From Gnetum montanum (taxonomy: Eukaryota; Streptophyta; Gnetopsida; Gnetales; Gnetaceae): a DNA stretch of 64,000 nt. The stretch spans positions 118,268-182,267 of the forward strand of contig MNCI01007893.1 of the NCBI GenBank assembly GCA_015680685.1. Reading direction: 5' to 3'. The position numbers were made by a program, and so were the translations under genes. Positions 1 to 11,282 of the stretch are shown in pieces; the first letter of the stretch is position 1, and each line of letters opens with the position of its first letter. A model generated the notes under the pieces. The model was given only the letters and a program-made list of their open reading frames with translations. It was not told where the DNA came from and ran no database searches.

Positions 1-419
1 TTGCTCCTTTCATAGCTACTTCAGCATTGATCCATTCCAAGTGTTTCCTCCAAGTCCAATATGTTGTTGTATGATTGCTATCTACACACACAACACAGTC
101 ACATATTAGCAAGGGTAAATGAATCACAATGAAGTTGATACCTTGCTTTGGTGAAAGGTCCATTGGCTAAGTTGTGGTATGGCTGATGCAGATTCTGGAG
201 ATATACTAATGATGACAACCCAAGGTGTAGGGGCTAGGAGCAAATTGAAAAAATTGGACTAATCACGAACCTCTAGTAGTGAGAAAATGGAAAAAGATAA
301 GGAATAAGAAAGATGGAGAAAAAGAGACAACTGTAACATCGATGAAATGGATGTAAATATGGAAATGAACAAAATATAGTTGATTCCAAAAATTTTAAGG
401 GAAATAATTTAACTAGTGC
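1..419. other. Unassigned internal DNA of element B
   Basis: No coding signal is seen. By position it corresponds to the stretch in element A that lies between the post-integrase module and the internal promoter-like module, but I could not recognise a TATA-like box or motif cluster here. Confidence 0.3.
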
Positions 420-1355
420 ACCAAATAGGAATGCTAGTGGGTCCTCCCCAAAGCAGGCTCATGCCCTTAATACCCTGACAAACCCACATTCAAAGAGTCC
501 GTAGGCTCTGGGAATGTCATTCGGAACAAGAGTTAAAGTCTTAACCACAAGAATTTACCTCAAAGAAAATGACGCGTTAACCAAAATATACACTAATGAT
601 ACAATTGGCAATGAGGTAAACAATGGAGAAAGAATGATGGAAAGAAGAGAATGGAATGGAGTCTCAAGAGTAAGATGGTATACAACCCCTTGTGTATTTA
701 ATGATTAATGTGACGTAGTAGATCCCATTCCAAGTCCAACCTCAAACAAACCACATCCAATGACTTTGCATTAATGCATTCGGCCAATCCATCCACTTGA
801 AGTAACAAGAATGCATCCCTCAAATAGCCACCACCATTCCGATGAAATGAAGGGAGAGAGAATAGGAAGCGAGAAGGGCCTTAGTTAGAGGGAACATGTT
901 TATTTTAGCTCCATAACTAGTGCTTGTAGCCCAAATGATTATTTCATCTAAGGGGTGTGCTTTGAATCCTCACTATTTTCTATTTTTTTTCTTGAGAACC
1001 ACACCATGCAAAGACTTATTATTTTTATTTGCTCAGCTTCTCAATAAGGAGGTAACATAGGAATGGTATGAAAACTCAAGATGAAAACATCCAAGCACCC
1101 AAGAGAATGGCCAACACAAATTCATCAAGTTTCCTTGAAGCCACACCCTTTTCAATCCTTGAGTCCTTCCTTAGTTTGAGAAATACCCAATCACCGATTC
1201 GTTGATAGTTCTTATTATTGAAAAAGATGTTGTATAGTTCCAAGCCAAGAGAGACCATAGAAATTTATGGATGCATGGATGATGTGGACTCATTTCCTGC
1301 TATATTAAAAGAACCATACCTTAGTATTGACATCATAATTTAAAGGTAAAGACCA
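420..1355 (-). repeat. Post-integrase non-coding module, element B copy
   Basis: This stretch shares ordered blocks with 25690-26670 (A), 34740-35680 (C) and 52793-53660 (D). The blocks are a GTGGGTCCTCCCC-like start (439), a GGGTGTGCTTTGAAT block followed by a T-rich tract and CCACACCATGCAAAG (about 953-1017), and a GATGATGTGGACTCA-like block (about 1275). Order and strand agree in all copies, marking it as a conserved internal region lying 3' of integrase on the sense (minus) strand. No conserved frame is obvious. Confidence 0.7.
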
Positions 1356-1653
1356 NNNNNNNNNNNNNNNNNNNNNNNNNNNNNNNNNNNNNNNNNNNNN
1401 NNNNNNNNNNNNNNNNNNNNNNNNNNNNNNNNNNNNNNNNNNNNNNNNNNNNNNNNNNNNNNNNNNNNNNNNNNNNNNNNNNNNNNNNNNNNNNNNNNNN
1501 NNNNNNNNNNNNNNNNNNNNNNNNNNNNNNNNNNNNNNNNNNNNNNNNNNNNNNNNNNNNNNNNNNNNNNNNNNNNNNNNNNNNNNNNNNNNNNNNNNNN
1601 NNNNNNNNNNNNNNNNNNNNNNNNNNNNNNNNNNNNNNNNNNNNNNNNNNNNN
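1356..1653. other. Assembly gap of 298 N
   Basis: A run of N separates the protease of element B from its post-integrase module. In element A about 3.5 kb of RT, RNase H and integrase lie between the equivalent points. The gap therefore either hides collapsed sequence or sits on a deletion like the one in element D. Confidence 0.95.
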
Positions 1654-2216
1654 GTCATCACCCTCTGTATCACTGTATGTGATGCATGGAACTTTCTTCT
1701 TCTTGATCTTTCCATAAATGTTTTCCTTAGATATTTCCAAGGAAAGATCATGGATTCCTAGGCATGTGTTTATGGTACTTAGACATGCCCTCCCCATTAT
1801 AATTGGGAAGTCCCCTTTATTATTGTTGACTTCTATCACTAGGAAATCAGTTGGGTACGACCAACCACACATAGTGATAACAATGTCCTCCACAAGTCCC
1901 AAAGGGACAATGATGGACTGGTCAGCCAACTCTAATTGAATATTTCTCTTCTTAAGTGGGGGCAGGTTCTAGGCTTTATACATTTCTTGCAAAATTAAGT
2001 TGACTCCAAAACCTGAGTCAAGAAGAGCCTTACATTGTTCATTCCGAGTGACTTGGAGATAGATTAAGGAACTTTTGGGGTTAGATAGTTTTCTGGGAAG
2101 GTGGCCCAACTTTATCCAATTAGTGATGGTATGAGTTAACATAACCATGGGGGTTGAGCTCTGTTGTTGATTTGAAGGGAGTTCTAAAGCCTTTCTTGAT
2201 GGAGGAGTGGTCATAG
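1654..2216 (-). pseudogene. Retropepsin-like aspartic protease, element B
   Basis: The minus-strand translation shows the retropepsin active site as ALLDSGFGVNLI, where the family has D-[ST]-G-[AS]. A frame-shifted continuation reads LGLVEDIVITMCGWSYPTDF and ends in the flap-distal IIMGRA motif. It lies directly downstream of gag. It would have processed the Gag-Pol polyprotein in the virus-like particle. An in-frame stop between the active-site half and the C-terminal half, plus the gap at 1653, show that it is dead. Confidence 0.8.
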
Positions 2217-2229
2217 ACTCAACCGCTTG

Positions 2230-4631
2230 TGGTTGTGAGAGCTTGTTTGAACTATTGGTTCTAAAGAAGGATCTTCTCTTTGTGCGGTTGTTAGAACTAG
2301 TAATGGGTTGAAGGTTTACAGCTCTTGTAGCATTACGTTGCTGTGGTTGAGTGGGGATTTCCCCTTACATCGTTGGAGCAGGTGGTAGTGGAACTATTGG
2401 TGTAAGAGATGTAGATGGATTCGAAGGATGGCATGCATGTGAAGTGTCTCTTCTAGGAGAGGGAGTCATAAAATACTCACAAACTTGATAGTAACATTGT
2501 GAGGTTATGTGATCCATAGAGTCACTTGGAGGGTATTTTTTTCTAGGCAGTGGTATCCCCCATGATTTTGGGTATTGCCACTACTGGTGTTGCACCATAG
2601 GTTGTGGCAGAGTTCCACTTGGATAATATGTTAAGAGTTGGTGGAACTACCTTGGGTTACCTTGGGGATAAGGTAACCAATGGGGTGCTTGTCATTTGTT
2701 AAGTCTTGGGTTGAGTGCATACACCCCGAACTCTTGTAGATGTGAGATTATTGGGAAAGATCCCTTAGGATGGTCATATTGGCAGATATCACATCTGCCA
2801 TCATTTTCCATGTCAGAGTCTACAACCTCATCAGTGATAGTCATTTTTCCCTTACCCTTGGTACGTGCATAGTCTGAATCTCTCCTCTTTTTCTTATCAT
2901 GGTCACTACTTCATTCCTTAGACTCCTCTACAATTTTCAAAACAATTTCAAATCTACTATCTAAGGAGTCCCACATTTGATCTACCTTAGCCAACACTTC
3001 AGTTGTTAACTTTTGAAGCAGCAAGGTTTTTCTATTTACCAACTCGTCGAGTGGTGACTCATCCTCTTCCTCACAGAATCTTACTCTCCTCTTTTCGAGG
3101 GAAGGATCGTGGTTATACTCTTCTACACTTTCTCTTTTCTGTTGCTCATCTTATTCCTTAGCTACTTGCTCGAATAGCCTATGAACTTCATGGGACCTAG
3201 GTTCAGATAATCTCCCTTGGGCATATGTCCCAAGGGTTCTCCTGGTTTCATGTATTAGCCCATCTATGAGATGGCATAGTTGATCCCATTGTGCATAACC
3301 ATGGCCCAAGAAACGATGTAGCAATGCATAATATTAGCCCATGGCAGCATCCAAGGGTTCATGATTACCCTGCTTCCATCCTTGAATCTGTTTATGCAAG
3401 TTGGACACTCTGGAGTACGTTTGGTATTTATCATTAAAAGATTCTAGCATTGTACTCTACCGTCTAATGGATTCTAGTTCTAAGGACCGGTACCAACTTT
3501 CTACTTCTTTTATGAGTGTCCTAAGGAACAACTTTAACTTTTTCTACTCATTTTCAATATTTTTCAAGGCATAGGCATCATGAAATGCCTGTAAGTGGTT
3601 TTGCGGATCAGCATTGTATCCCCCCTGAAACTGCAGGATATTATTCATGTCTTGCCTCTTGATCCAACTATCTTTTTGGTGCCTTGTAGGTATTCTAATT
3701 ACCTCCATAATATCTAACATACTCCAGGTTGCTAGTAGGGGTTCTTCATTGTCATTTCTTTCATGGCATCTATGATGCCTACGCAGTCCCTACTTTCCCT
3801 TCCTTCATGTCATGATTCCCTAGAATGCCCTCATCCTCGCTCTTGACTCTCTCTTCGAGGTTTCTCATCTTGCTTACCCTTGTCCTCACGATGAGGCTCT
3901 CTTTGATTGCATCCTGATGTGGAAGGAGAGGGTGAATGGTGTGATGAAGGGGAAGAGCAAGGAGAACCATCTCCATGACAATGTTTCCTACCTTCCCTTT
4001 GGTGATCTCAAGCCCAATCGTGATGATGATCAGAATGCTTGTCCTTATCTTGTGTTTGTGTTCCCTCATTAAACACTTGGTGTTCATGGGAATCAGAACC
4101 AGGGTTGTGAATCGTGGAGCGAAGGCTCTGATACCCTACCTCCTCACTATCATTAGGAGGGGGAACATCATTTTGTGGAGAACCTATTGAGATAGGTTCA
4201 CCACCCTTAATTTCTCTTATGACAAGTGAAGCGTTATGGGGGCCCTTGCCCTTCAACGATGTGTGGTGACTCTCTTACCACAAATCCCATTGACGTTGCA
4301 CTTCTGTGGGATGGTAGTCCCTCATGTTGTAATCGCATGCAATGTACTCAACATATAATTGCGACATGTCAATTCATGCAAGGGCATGAAGGAGCATGTT
4401 GGGGGTGGCTTTGTCTAGAGGCAACACTATGTTACCCTCCAAGTCTCTCCATCATAGTTGTTCATCTTGATGGAAGACAAAGGTAAAGTCGGGTATATAT
4501 TCATCATGATGAATATATACCACACTGAATTTTTGAGGAACTGGCGGTTCTTGATTATGTATGTTGTGATGCTGACTATCTCTAGGGTTGGTCCTAGGTG
4601 GTGAAGTGCATTTGTGTGGATAACAATACAT
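2230..4631 (-). pseudogene. Gag polyprotein, element B
   Basis: Structural capsid protein of the element, translated from the minus strand. The N-terminal part carries the block FHQDEQL...RDLEGNIVLPLD, nearly identical to element G. A basic/acidic region (about 3780-4250) and a capsid region around 3240-3560 follow. A zinc-knuckle-like CDICQYDHPKG (about 2770-2800) comes next, with the last Cys changed to Ser, and then a Pro/Gln-rich linker into protease. The start at 4631 is the first in-frame ATG; relatives use an M-[TS]-S-S start slightly further in, so the exact start is unsure. Several stops and frame changes break it. Confidence 0.8.
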
Positions 4632-4757
4632 TGTTATCTTGTTGGTGTGCTATTGACCATTGTTTAAATTTTCTTTTGATTAATCCTAAGGGTTCTTTTA
4701 AGTTTCCCAACGATGTGGATGATTTCCTATGTTCTACTTAGTGCACAAACAACTTAG

Positions 4758-4775
4758 TCCTTGGAAACGAGGCCA
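4758..4775 (-). other. Primer-binding site (tRNA-Asp type), element B
   Basis: On the minus strand the 18 bases next to the LTR read TGGCCTCGTTTCCAAGGA. The complement of the 3' end of plant tRNA-Asp is TGGCGCCGTTGCCGGGGA, so this is a decayed match. It sits one base from the LTR end, as in copies A, C, D and G. Confidence 0.75.
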
Positions 4776-5486
4776 ATGATGAGTGGCGAGGTACCCCTAC
4801 ACTCAACCATACGAATACGAGCATTACACGTGTAATTTGGTCGAACTCTGTAGACTAAGTGCCTACACACCTTATGGAACACTTAAGGTTAATCAATCAT
4901 TTTCCTCCCAAGCTTACTTGTATTTGTCATGGTTGTATGGTTAAGTAAGCTTGAGGCATGTGATTTTTATATCTTTTATGTTTTTATCGCCTATGCTAAG
5001 AGAGGAAAGGGATGAAGAGACTAAGTAACTAACCTTAACTAACTAAGCCTTAATCATCCTAGCATCAGCATCCATTCCCACTTGTCATTTCACATCCTAA
5101 ACCAATGCAACACTACTAGGATTACCAAACACTAATCATTACTGGGATTACCAAGCGTAACGCATGTGCTTGAAGCGATCATACTGAATGTACTTAAATA
5201 TGAGAGTTAAGGGTTGAGAGAGATTAAGTCCTTAAGAAAGCATTTAAAAAATTAACAGTAATTAAAGTCCTATTTAGCTTAGTCCATGCACTACAAGGTT
5301 TATCCAAAATTTTATCTTTATTTCCATACACAATTGTGTGCTCAACTATAGAATTACTTGAATAAAGATCTGTTCACTTTGGGACTTCTACTATGGGCAC
5401 ATGGAAATTATTCTAACTCTGGAATGGAAAAATGGCAAGAGTTTGGCTAAGGTCTAGATCCACATGGAGAAAGAAGGGAGAGCCAC

Positions 5487-5500
5487 CTCTTATTTATAGA
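5487..5500 (-). promoter_or_regulatory. LTR TATA box, element B
   Basis: Minus-strand TCTATAAATAAGAGG-like box. The same TATAAATAAGAGG core occurs in the LTRs of A (21695-21710 and 34051-34066) and G (58547-58560), marking the likely pol II promoter of this superfamily. Confidence 0.65.
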
Positions 5501-5516
5501 ACTAGTAGTGGGCTAT

Positions 5517-5612
5517 GATATCGCGTATGCGATATCATAGGGAAGGACGCGATATTGTGTATGCGATATCCCGTACACGATATCGTGGCCCATGTCATAT
5601 CGCATCCCATCA
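5517..5612 (-). promoter_or_regulatory. GATATC motif cluster in U3 of element B
   Basis: Within about 95 bp there are repeated GATATC/GCGATAT motifs, several as inverted pairs such as GATATCGCGTATGCGATATC. They lie directly upstream of the LTR TATA box, where enhancer elements sit in plant LTRs. The D and G LTRs carry the same kind of motif. Confidence 0.6.
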
Positions 5613-6879
5613 CCTCTAAAACCATTTTACTATATAGCCGTAACACCTTGAAGAGCCCAATGACCTTGAAGCCAAAAACATCACAGAGGATCCCTTGGTT
5701 AGAGTTTCCATCTAAACAATGTTGGTGAGGAGAAACCACATGGAACCAAGTTCCTCATCATAACTTAGGCCTACTCAAAACATCATTAAGCCCTTACAAG
5801 GCAGCATTAAAGCCATCACATAGCCCTGATTACAGCTAACACTCACATGTTTGCTTGTAGTGTTGTTTATTACTGTTAATGGATCGCAATGAATAACCAA
5901 TGTTGATGACTTTGAGGATCTACAATAAGCAAGCCTGCATTATCTTTATCTCTATCTCTCTCTTTCTCTTTGTTTGGAAAAATGGATGAACTACAAGTTT
6001 TATAAATCTAATGCACATTGCATAGATATCTCTATGTTGCATTGATAATGGTGACCTATGGTAACCTAGTTTACTAATTATATCATGTGAACTTATGCAT
6101 TATTATGTGATAACATGGGTTCTTTGTTTTGTTTACTTATCCTCTTGGAGTTGTACTTGCAAGATGAAGTCTTAAGTCATCGAGAAGGTGCTACTCATCA
6201 TGGCAGCAAGTTATCATGCAACCTTCATGCACATTTATTTAGCTTGTTCATCCATTTCAAGAGTGCTTATTTTTACATCACATCCATTACTCTTAATAAA
6301 GCCAAATCTCATTGGTCTAATTATAACCTTCGTTACCTTGAATAGTAGTGATGACCTATGTTTGACACTTGTGTCATGGCCATAAGATCTTTCCTTCATC
6401 ATGCTCCACCAAGTCCATTGACTGTAATGCATATCATTCAATGAGAAAACCAAATCAAACCTAACCTTGGCAATGAAACCCAATGAAGGTTTCATCCTGC
6501 AAAAAAATGGGGAAAGTAAACTACGAAAGCCAAAAGGTTGATGAAGACCAAAAGATAGATCAATGGATCCAAACACACAAAGAGAGGAGCCTAATGGTTG
6601 AACAAACCTTGGAATGGGATATTAGTTCCTTAAGAACATTACTAAATGATCTTTATCTCAAAAATGTAATGCACAAACACCTCATTGACCATTCAAAATG
6701 TCATTTCCATAATTGTAACCATCAGCTAATATTTGGAACTCATTATTAGCCCCATGACCATCTCCTTATAGCAAAAAAAAAAATCCTTTCACCTCTATTA
6801 TGCCACCCCAATGTTATCCCATCATCACAAGCACTCTTTGGCATGGTTCGACATTACTAAATCAAATGTGGAGAGAACA
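5613..6879 (+). mobile_element. 3' internal remnant of an E-family LTR element
   Basis: The stretch 5622-5940 matches 43452-43760 next to the 3' LTR of element E. The block just before the LTR (CACTCTTTGGCATGGTTCGACAT, from about 6832) matches 43853-43876. A purine-rich tract (about 6866-6879) precedes the LTR. About 880 bp in the middle (5940-6820) have no counterpart in E. No convincing coding region is seen. It is the 3' part of a second E-family insertion that B interrupts or truncates. Confidence 0.6.
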
Positions 6880-8253
6880 TTGGTGATGGGCCTATAGTGG
6901 TGTTTTGTGTTCTTTGTTGATGTCTCTTAGGTCAATCCTCCAAACATCAATAAATAGGGACCAATGAAGTACCACCAAGAAAATGCATTTTGCAACCCTT
7001 TTAACCTTATAAATTTCATCCCATGAAACCCAAAGCTAGAATTTCATTGTAAAATGTGAAGATTGTAATCCATGAGATGTAATTTCATATACTTTAACTT
7101 TTGGGGTTACAAAAATTCCTCATAAGTTGTTATAGCCTTACTTTATAAGTTGAAAAGTCATGCCATGTCTATATTTGGGCTTGGAAAAGCCAAAAGTGCA
7201 TTTTGGATTGCCAAAATTGGAATTTTCATGGGTTTTGTAGGGGGTATGACCTTTACTACGCTGGAAACACCTATGCCTAATATTGGGGGTTTGGATTTTA
7301 TTCTTCCAACTATGACCAACATTGTCACTATAAGGCCAAAGTTGCCACACCAAGGCCAGCATTGGAGTGATTGGAATTTTAGTTTTCAACAAATCTTAGC
7401 GTTGCTCCTACAACTTCAACATTGCTATTGGAAGAACAACATGGATGGGAGAAGCCAATGTGGATGAAAATTCCATTTGCTATTTTTGATAACTAGCATG
7501 GTTTTACTACCTTAGGGGTATGTAAACTTACCATAAATAGCAACTACACTAGGATCAAACACTTGCCACACCTACACATGACACCAATCTATCATTAATT
7601 TAGCATCCATATAACCTATATAAGTTTATAACCTATAATCATGGTAATTCTTGAGCATATAACCTTTGGCCATTCAAAACACTTGTAACCTTGAGGCTTA
7701 TGTGAGACTTTTTGAAGCAATGCTAGATTACCTGGGCATCAAGACTCCCAACATGATACCTCTTTTATGACAAAAGTCCTTCACATACCTTACCCTCCCC
7801 TATGACCAATGCTACAAATTTGTGAGAAAAACTTACAAGGATTTTCAAGTTGGAGAGTTGGGGAGTGCATGAATCATGAAGCTAACTATTGTATGCAAGA
7901 CTACTGACCTCAACAAGCTTCAAAATCCACTAAAGAAAACCCCTTGTGCATCCAAGCACCATCTGTACACATTCTAAACTTTGTTTATTTACAATATTTT
8001 CATTATAATAAAATTCATAGTTCATTTGTTGTACAAAGTTATTATGATTTTATTTTGTGCATTTATCTCCTAAAACAAATTTGCAATATTTTACATTTTT
8101 TTTACCTCCATTTACACTTTTTAAGTTCCTGGTTGATTGATAAGACCATCTAAGGCATCTTCAATCCTCTTTCATTGAGGACCTTGGGATTCAAGGTTAA
8201 AATGGTTCTGTACTTGGGATTTTTGGTTTTCCAGTGATTGAATTTTCCAAGAG
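6880..8253 (+). repeat. 3' LTR of a second E-family element
   Basis: It matches the two LTRs of element E (9752-11282 and 43901-45372) in order. Shared blocks include CCCATGAAACCCAAAG (about 7020), GTCTATATTTGGGCTTGG (about 7165) and ACCATCTAAGG near the end. It lacks the 36-bp tandem repeats of the other two copies. Its last bases are cut by the LINE junction near 8253. Confidence 0.65.
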
Positions 8254-9347
8254 CAACACATATGATCTTCATTGACTTGGAAAAAGCATATGATAGAATG
8301 CCTAAAGATATTATTTGGTGGATCTTATAGAGGAAAAATATGCCCAATAAATATATTAAAGTGATTCAAGACATGTATGAAGGAACTATAATTAAAATTA
8401 GAATATTTTATGGAATAACATCTAATTTTCTAGTTATAGTAGGTTTACATCAAGGATCTAAACTTAGTTCATACTTGTTTTCTATTATTATGGATTCATT
8501 AACGAAGGAAATAAAATACAAGATGAAATCCCTTGGTGTATGTTATTTGCAGATGATATTGTGTTGGTCAATATAGCCTAAGGAAATATTGCTACTAAAA
8601 TGGAGAAGTGGAGACATGATCTAGAATCAAATGGCTTAAAAGTTAGCAAACTTAAGATAACATATATGGAATGAAATTTTAATAATCACATAAATAGCAA
8701 TGAAATAGAGGTGAAAATTCAAGACAAAAAAATCCCTCATTGCAAATAGTTTCACTACATATGATCAATCTTCTAATCAAATTATGAATTTGATAAAGAT
8801 ATCAAAAATAGAATTGAGGCAAGATGGTCAAATGGAGATAGGCTAGAGGTTTTCTATGTGATAAAAGAATACCAATAGAATTAAAGGGGAAATTTTACAG
8901 GAAAATAATTATTCATGTTATCTTATATGATGCTAAATGTTGGGTAGTACAAAAGAGACATAAACAACAAAACACTGTGGTAGAAATGTGAATGCTTTAG
9001 TGGATGTTGAATGTTAACAGAAGAGATAAAGTACATAATACAGACATTAGAGGAAGACTTGGAATGACTTCTATTTTAGATAAGCTATAAGAATGGTGGT
9101 TTAGACGGTTTGATTATGTGCAAAGAAGATTAGAAAATGAGCCTATAAATAAAGGTTGCTACATTACTATTCCATGAAAATCACCAAAAGAAAGACCAAA
9201 AAAGATATGGGAAAAAATGATCAAAGATTATTAGAAGAAACTATAATTAATCAAGGATCAAGCTCTTAGTAGAGGCTAATTATGAAAAAGAACTCATGTA
9301 TCTAACCCCATTTTATTAGGATAAGGCTAGGATGATGATGATGATGA
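8254..9347 (+). mobile_element. 5'-truncated RTE-clade LINE with (GAT)n tail
   Basis: A non-LTR retrotransposon fragment. It starts inside the reverse transcriptase at IFIDLEKAYDRMPKDIIWW. It continues through a GLHQGSKLSSYLFSIIMDSLT block and the catalytic FADD motif (PWCMLFADDIVLV, about 8530-8570), then to the family's C-terminal end (ELKGKFYR, RRDKVHNTDIRGRLG). Frames shift several times. The 3' end (about 9292-9330) matches the plant RTE terminus (TCATGT...CCCCATTTTATTAGGATAAGGCTAGG). It closes with a GATGATGATGATGAT repeat, the simple-repeat tail of this clade. It joins the end of an E-family LTR on its left. Confidence 0.85.
8256..9250 (+). pseudogene. RTE-type reverse transcriptase fragment
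   Basis: C-terminal part of a LINE reverse transcriptase, which in life copies the element RNA at a nicked target. The DLEKAYD motif, the GLHQGS motif and FADD active site are all recognisable, with FADD unaltered. Stops and frame changes (for example after DIIWWIL and after VLVNIA) make it inactive. The endonuclease domain is absent because the copy is 5'-truncated, the usual fate of LINE insertions. Confidence 0.85.
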
Positions 9348-9751
9348 TTAATTTATTCATATTATTTAATACATAGAATAAAAGAAACTTACTAAAATTT
9401 ATCTAATAACTTTAGGTACTTAAACCTACATAAAATTTGAGATTGTTAAAAATTGTACTAGGGTAGGTTTTACTAGCATCAGACACATGCCCAAGGTCAC
9501 ATTAGTTTCAAGAATTTACAATTTTAATTATTAAGTACATATCATAACTTGTGACCAAATTTTGACTAAAAAGAAAAAGGTCATAGTCATACTCAAATTG
9601 CATAGGCCAAGATTCAAAAATTTCAAAGAGATTGATGATATCAATTTACAAGCTGATATAGGTTCAAGGATAGATTTTTAATTTTTATCATTTGTTATTA
9701 ATTTTTGTATTAAACATGATTAATTAAAAGCTCTAACATGTAATTATGAAT
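9348..9751. other. No recognised feature
   Basis: AT-rich sequence between the LINE tail and the 5' LTR of element E. I see no coding signal and no match to the other repeats here. Confidence 0.4.
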
Positions 9752-11282
9752 CATCATTAAAACACCACTAAATTTGCATGTTGTATCCTTTATAACCCCA
9801 TCCCATGAAACTCAAGGCAACATTTCATTGTAAATGTCAAGATTGTAACCCATGAGGTGCAATCTCACATAATTTACACTTTTGGGGCTGAAAAATTACT
9901 CAAAAGTGGTAAAAGCCTCATTCCCCAAGTGAAAAAAGTCATGTTATGTCTATATTTGGGCTTGGGAGGGTTAAAATGCCTTTTGGAATGTCAAAAATGG
10001 CATTTGGATGGGTTTTATGGGGAGTATTGCATTTTCTACACTGAAGCTTACCTACCTCCAGCTTCGATGCATGGTGGAAAAGTTCATCTACACCTAGATA
10101 GGATGCATGAGGGGAAAGTTCACCTACTGCCAACTAGGATGCATGGGGAAAAAGCTTACCTACCTCTAGCTTGGATGCATGGGGAAAAACCTTCCCCCTT
10201 CCCCTACATGGAAGTTTCCCCTAGCATGGAAAGCTTCCCCCATACACATCCCCCCCCCAATCCAAGCATCGAAGCTTTTCCTCCTTAGCATAGAAGCCAC
10301 AAAGATCATATCTCAACACTCCATGCACTCCAACGTTGATCCAACATACCAGCGTAGAAGGTTAAAGGCCCAATGTAGAAGATCTATTTCTAATGTGGAT
10401 GCCATTCCCCAGTTACTGTTTATAGTAAATGAAATGGACATGGAGGTTTTGCACTTAGTATATATGGTAACCCCCTAAATTTTGGCATCTACCTCACTTG
10501 AACTATAGCCAAAATTTGTAGCCAAACCATAACAAATTTACAAAAAAAATTAAGGTCAAAAACCTATAAAATATAAATCCCAATACCATATCAAGGCTCC
10601 AGAATTTTTATAGTTCCACAATCCAAAGACTCATTAGCAATTCAAAATTTTTTGGCATTTTCACACTTAGGCATTCTTAGGCACTCAAAAGCTCTTGCAA
10701 TCTCCCATGATTGCATTCTCTTGAACCTTTGCATGAAAGCATTGTAGCCTGTGTAATCATCCTTGAGACTTATATATTTTTGGTGTCAATGCTACATTTC
10801 CAAAGCTTCCAATCCCTAGCATGGAGCAATCTAGTAGCCAAATTTCTCACTTTTTCATGCCTCAGCAGTAACATCCCATGCAAATCTAGTGCAAGGAGCA
10901 ACAAAGGTTTGAAAGAATTAGGAGTTTTAAAGCATTCGGATTGTGGAGCAATGGATTCCAAGCCTCCATTGAAGTGAACCCCCTGCTACCCCAAGTACAT
11001 TTTTGTACACATTCCTCAAACTCATTCTTTATTCTTTTCAAATAAAGTTTAAGGTTTCTGCTTTTGTGTGCAATCTGCATTTACTTTCAATTTTTCAAAT
11101 CTTTAAGTTTTTGCATTTTTGTTTTTACAATCATGTTTACCCTTCTCTAAGTCCCTAGGTGATCTATTGGACCATCTAAGGTACCTTGAATTCCATTTTT
11201 TTGAAGGCCTTGGGGATTCGGGGTTAAATTTTTTACACTAATATCTTCAATTTTCAAGTGACCAAAGTTTTTAGTTACTACA
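9752..11282 (+). repeat. 5' LTR of element E
   Basis: It aligns by eye with 43901-45372 over nearly the whole length and ends ACTACA in both. It carries four 36-bp tandem units (10046-10189) and an ACCTATAAAATATAAA box (about 10560) where the other copy has CCCTATAAAAGC. Its left end begins about 70 bp inside the other copy. Confidence 0.7.
10046..10189 (+). repeat. Four 36-bp tandem repeats in LTR U3
   Basis: Four units of exactly 36 bp start at 10046, 10082, 10118 and 10154. Each contains a GATGCATG core and a G/A-rich end. They lie upstream of the LTR TATA-like box, in the enhancer position. Because 36 is a multiple of three they translate as a false repeat protein. Confidence 0.85.

Larger units (their letters stand above)
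1..5612 (-). mobile_element. Element B: partial Ty3/gypsy LTR retrotransposon
   Basis: A minus-strand LTR retrotransposon cut off by the left window edge. From its 5' end (right) it shows an LTR, a tRNA-Asp-type primer site, gag, protease, an N gap, and the non-coding module that follows integrase in its relatives A and C. No RT, RNase H or integrase is visible; they may lie in the gap or be lost. Its 3' LTR and any third ORF would lie left of position 1. It abuts the 3' end of an E-family element at 5613, so it probably inserted there, but the left flank needed to confirm a target duplication is missing. Confidence 0.85.
4777..5612 (-). repeat. 5' LTR of element B
   Basis: On the minus strand it begins TGATGG and ends TCATCA directly before the primer site, giving 836 bp. 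It matches the LTR of G across its length. It contains a TATA box at 5487-5500 and, just upstream of that in U3, a cluster of GATATC-type motifs (5517-5612). The right flank (5613 on) is E-family sequence. Confidence 0.85.

Noticed and set aside
1305-1929. Minus-strand frames of 148 and 198 codons
   Set aside because: They run through the N gap; only the protease end (after 1654) is real.
7150-7467. 105-codon plus-strand frame
   Set aside because: It lies inside an E-family LTR and is not kept in the other two LTR copies.
9857-10288. 143-codon frame with repeated LPxxxMHGEK-like units
   Set aside because: It is a by-product of the 36-bp LTR tandem repeats; the E 3' LTR gives a similar frame for the same reason.
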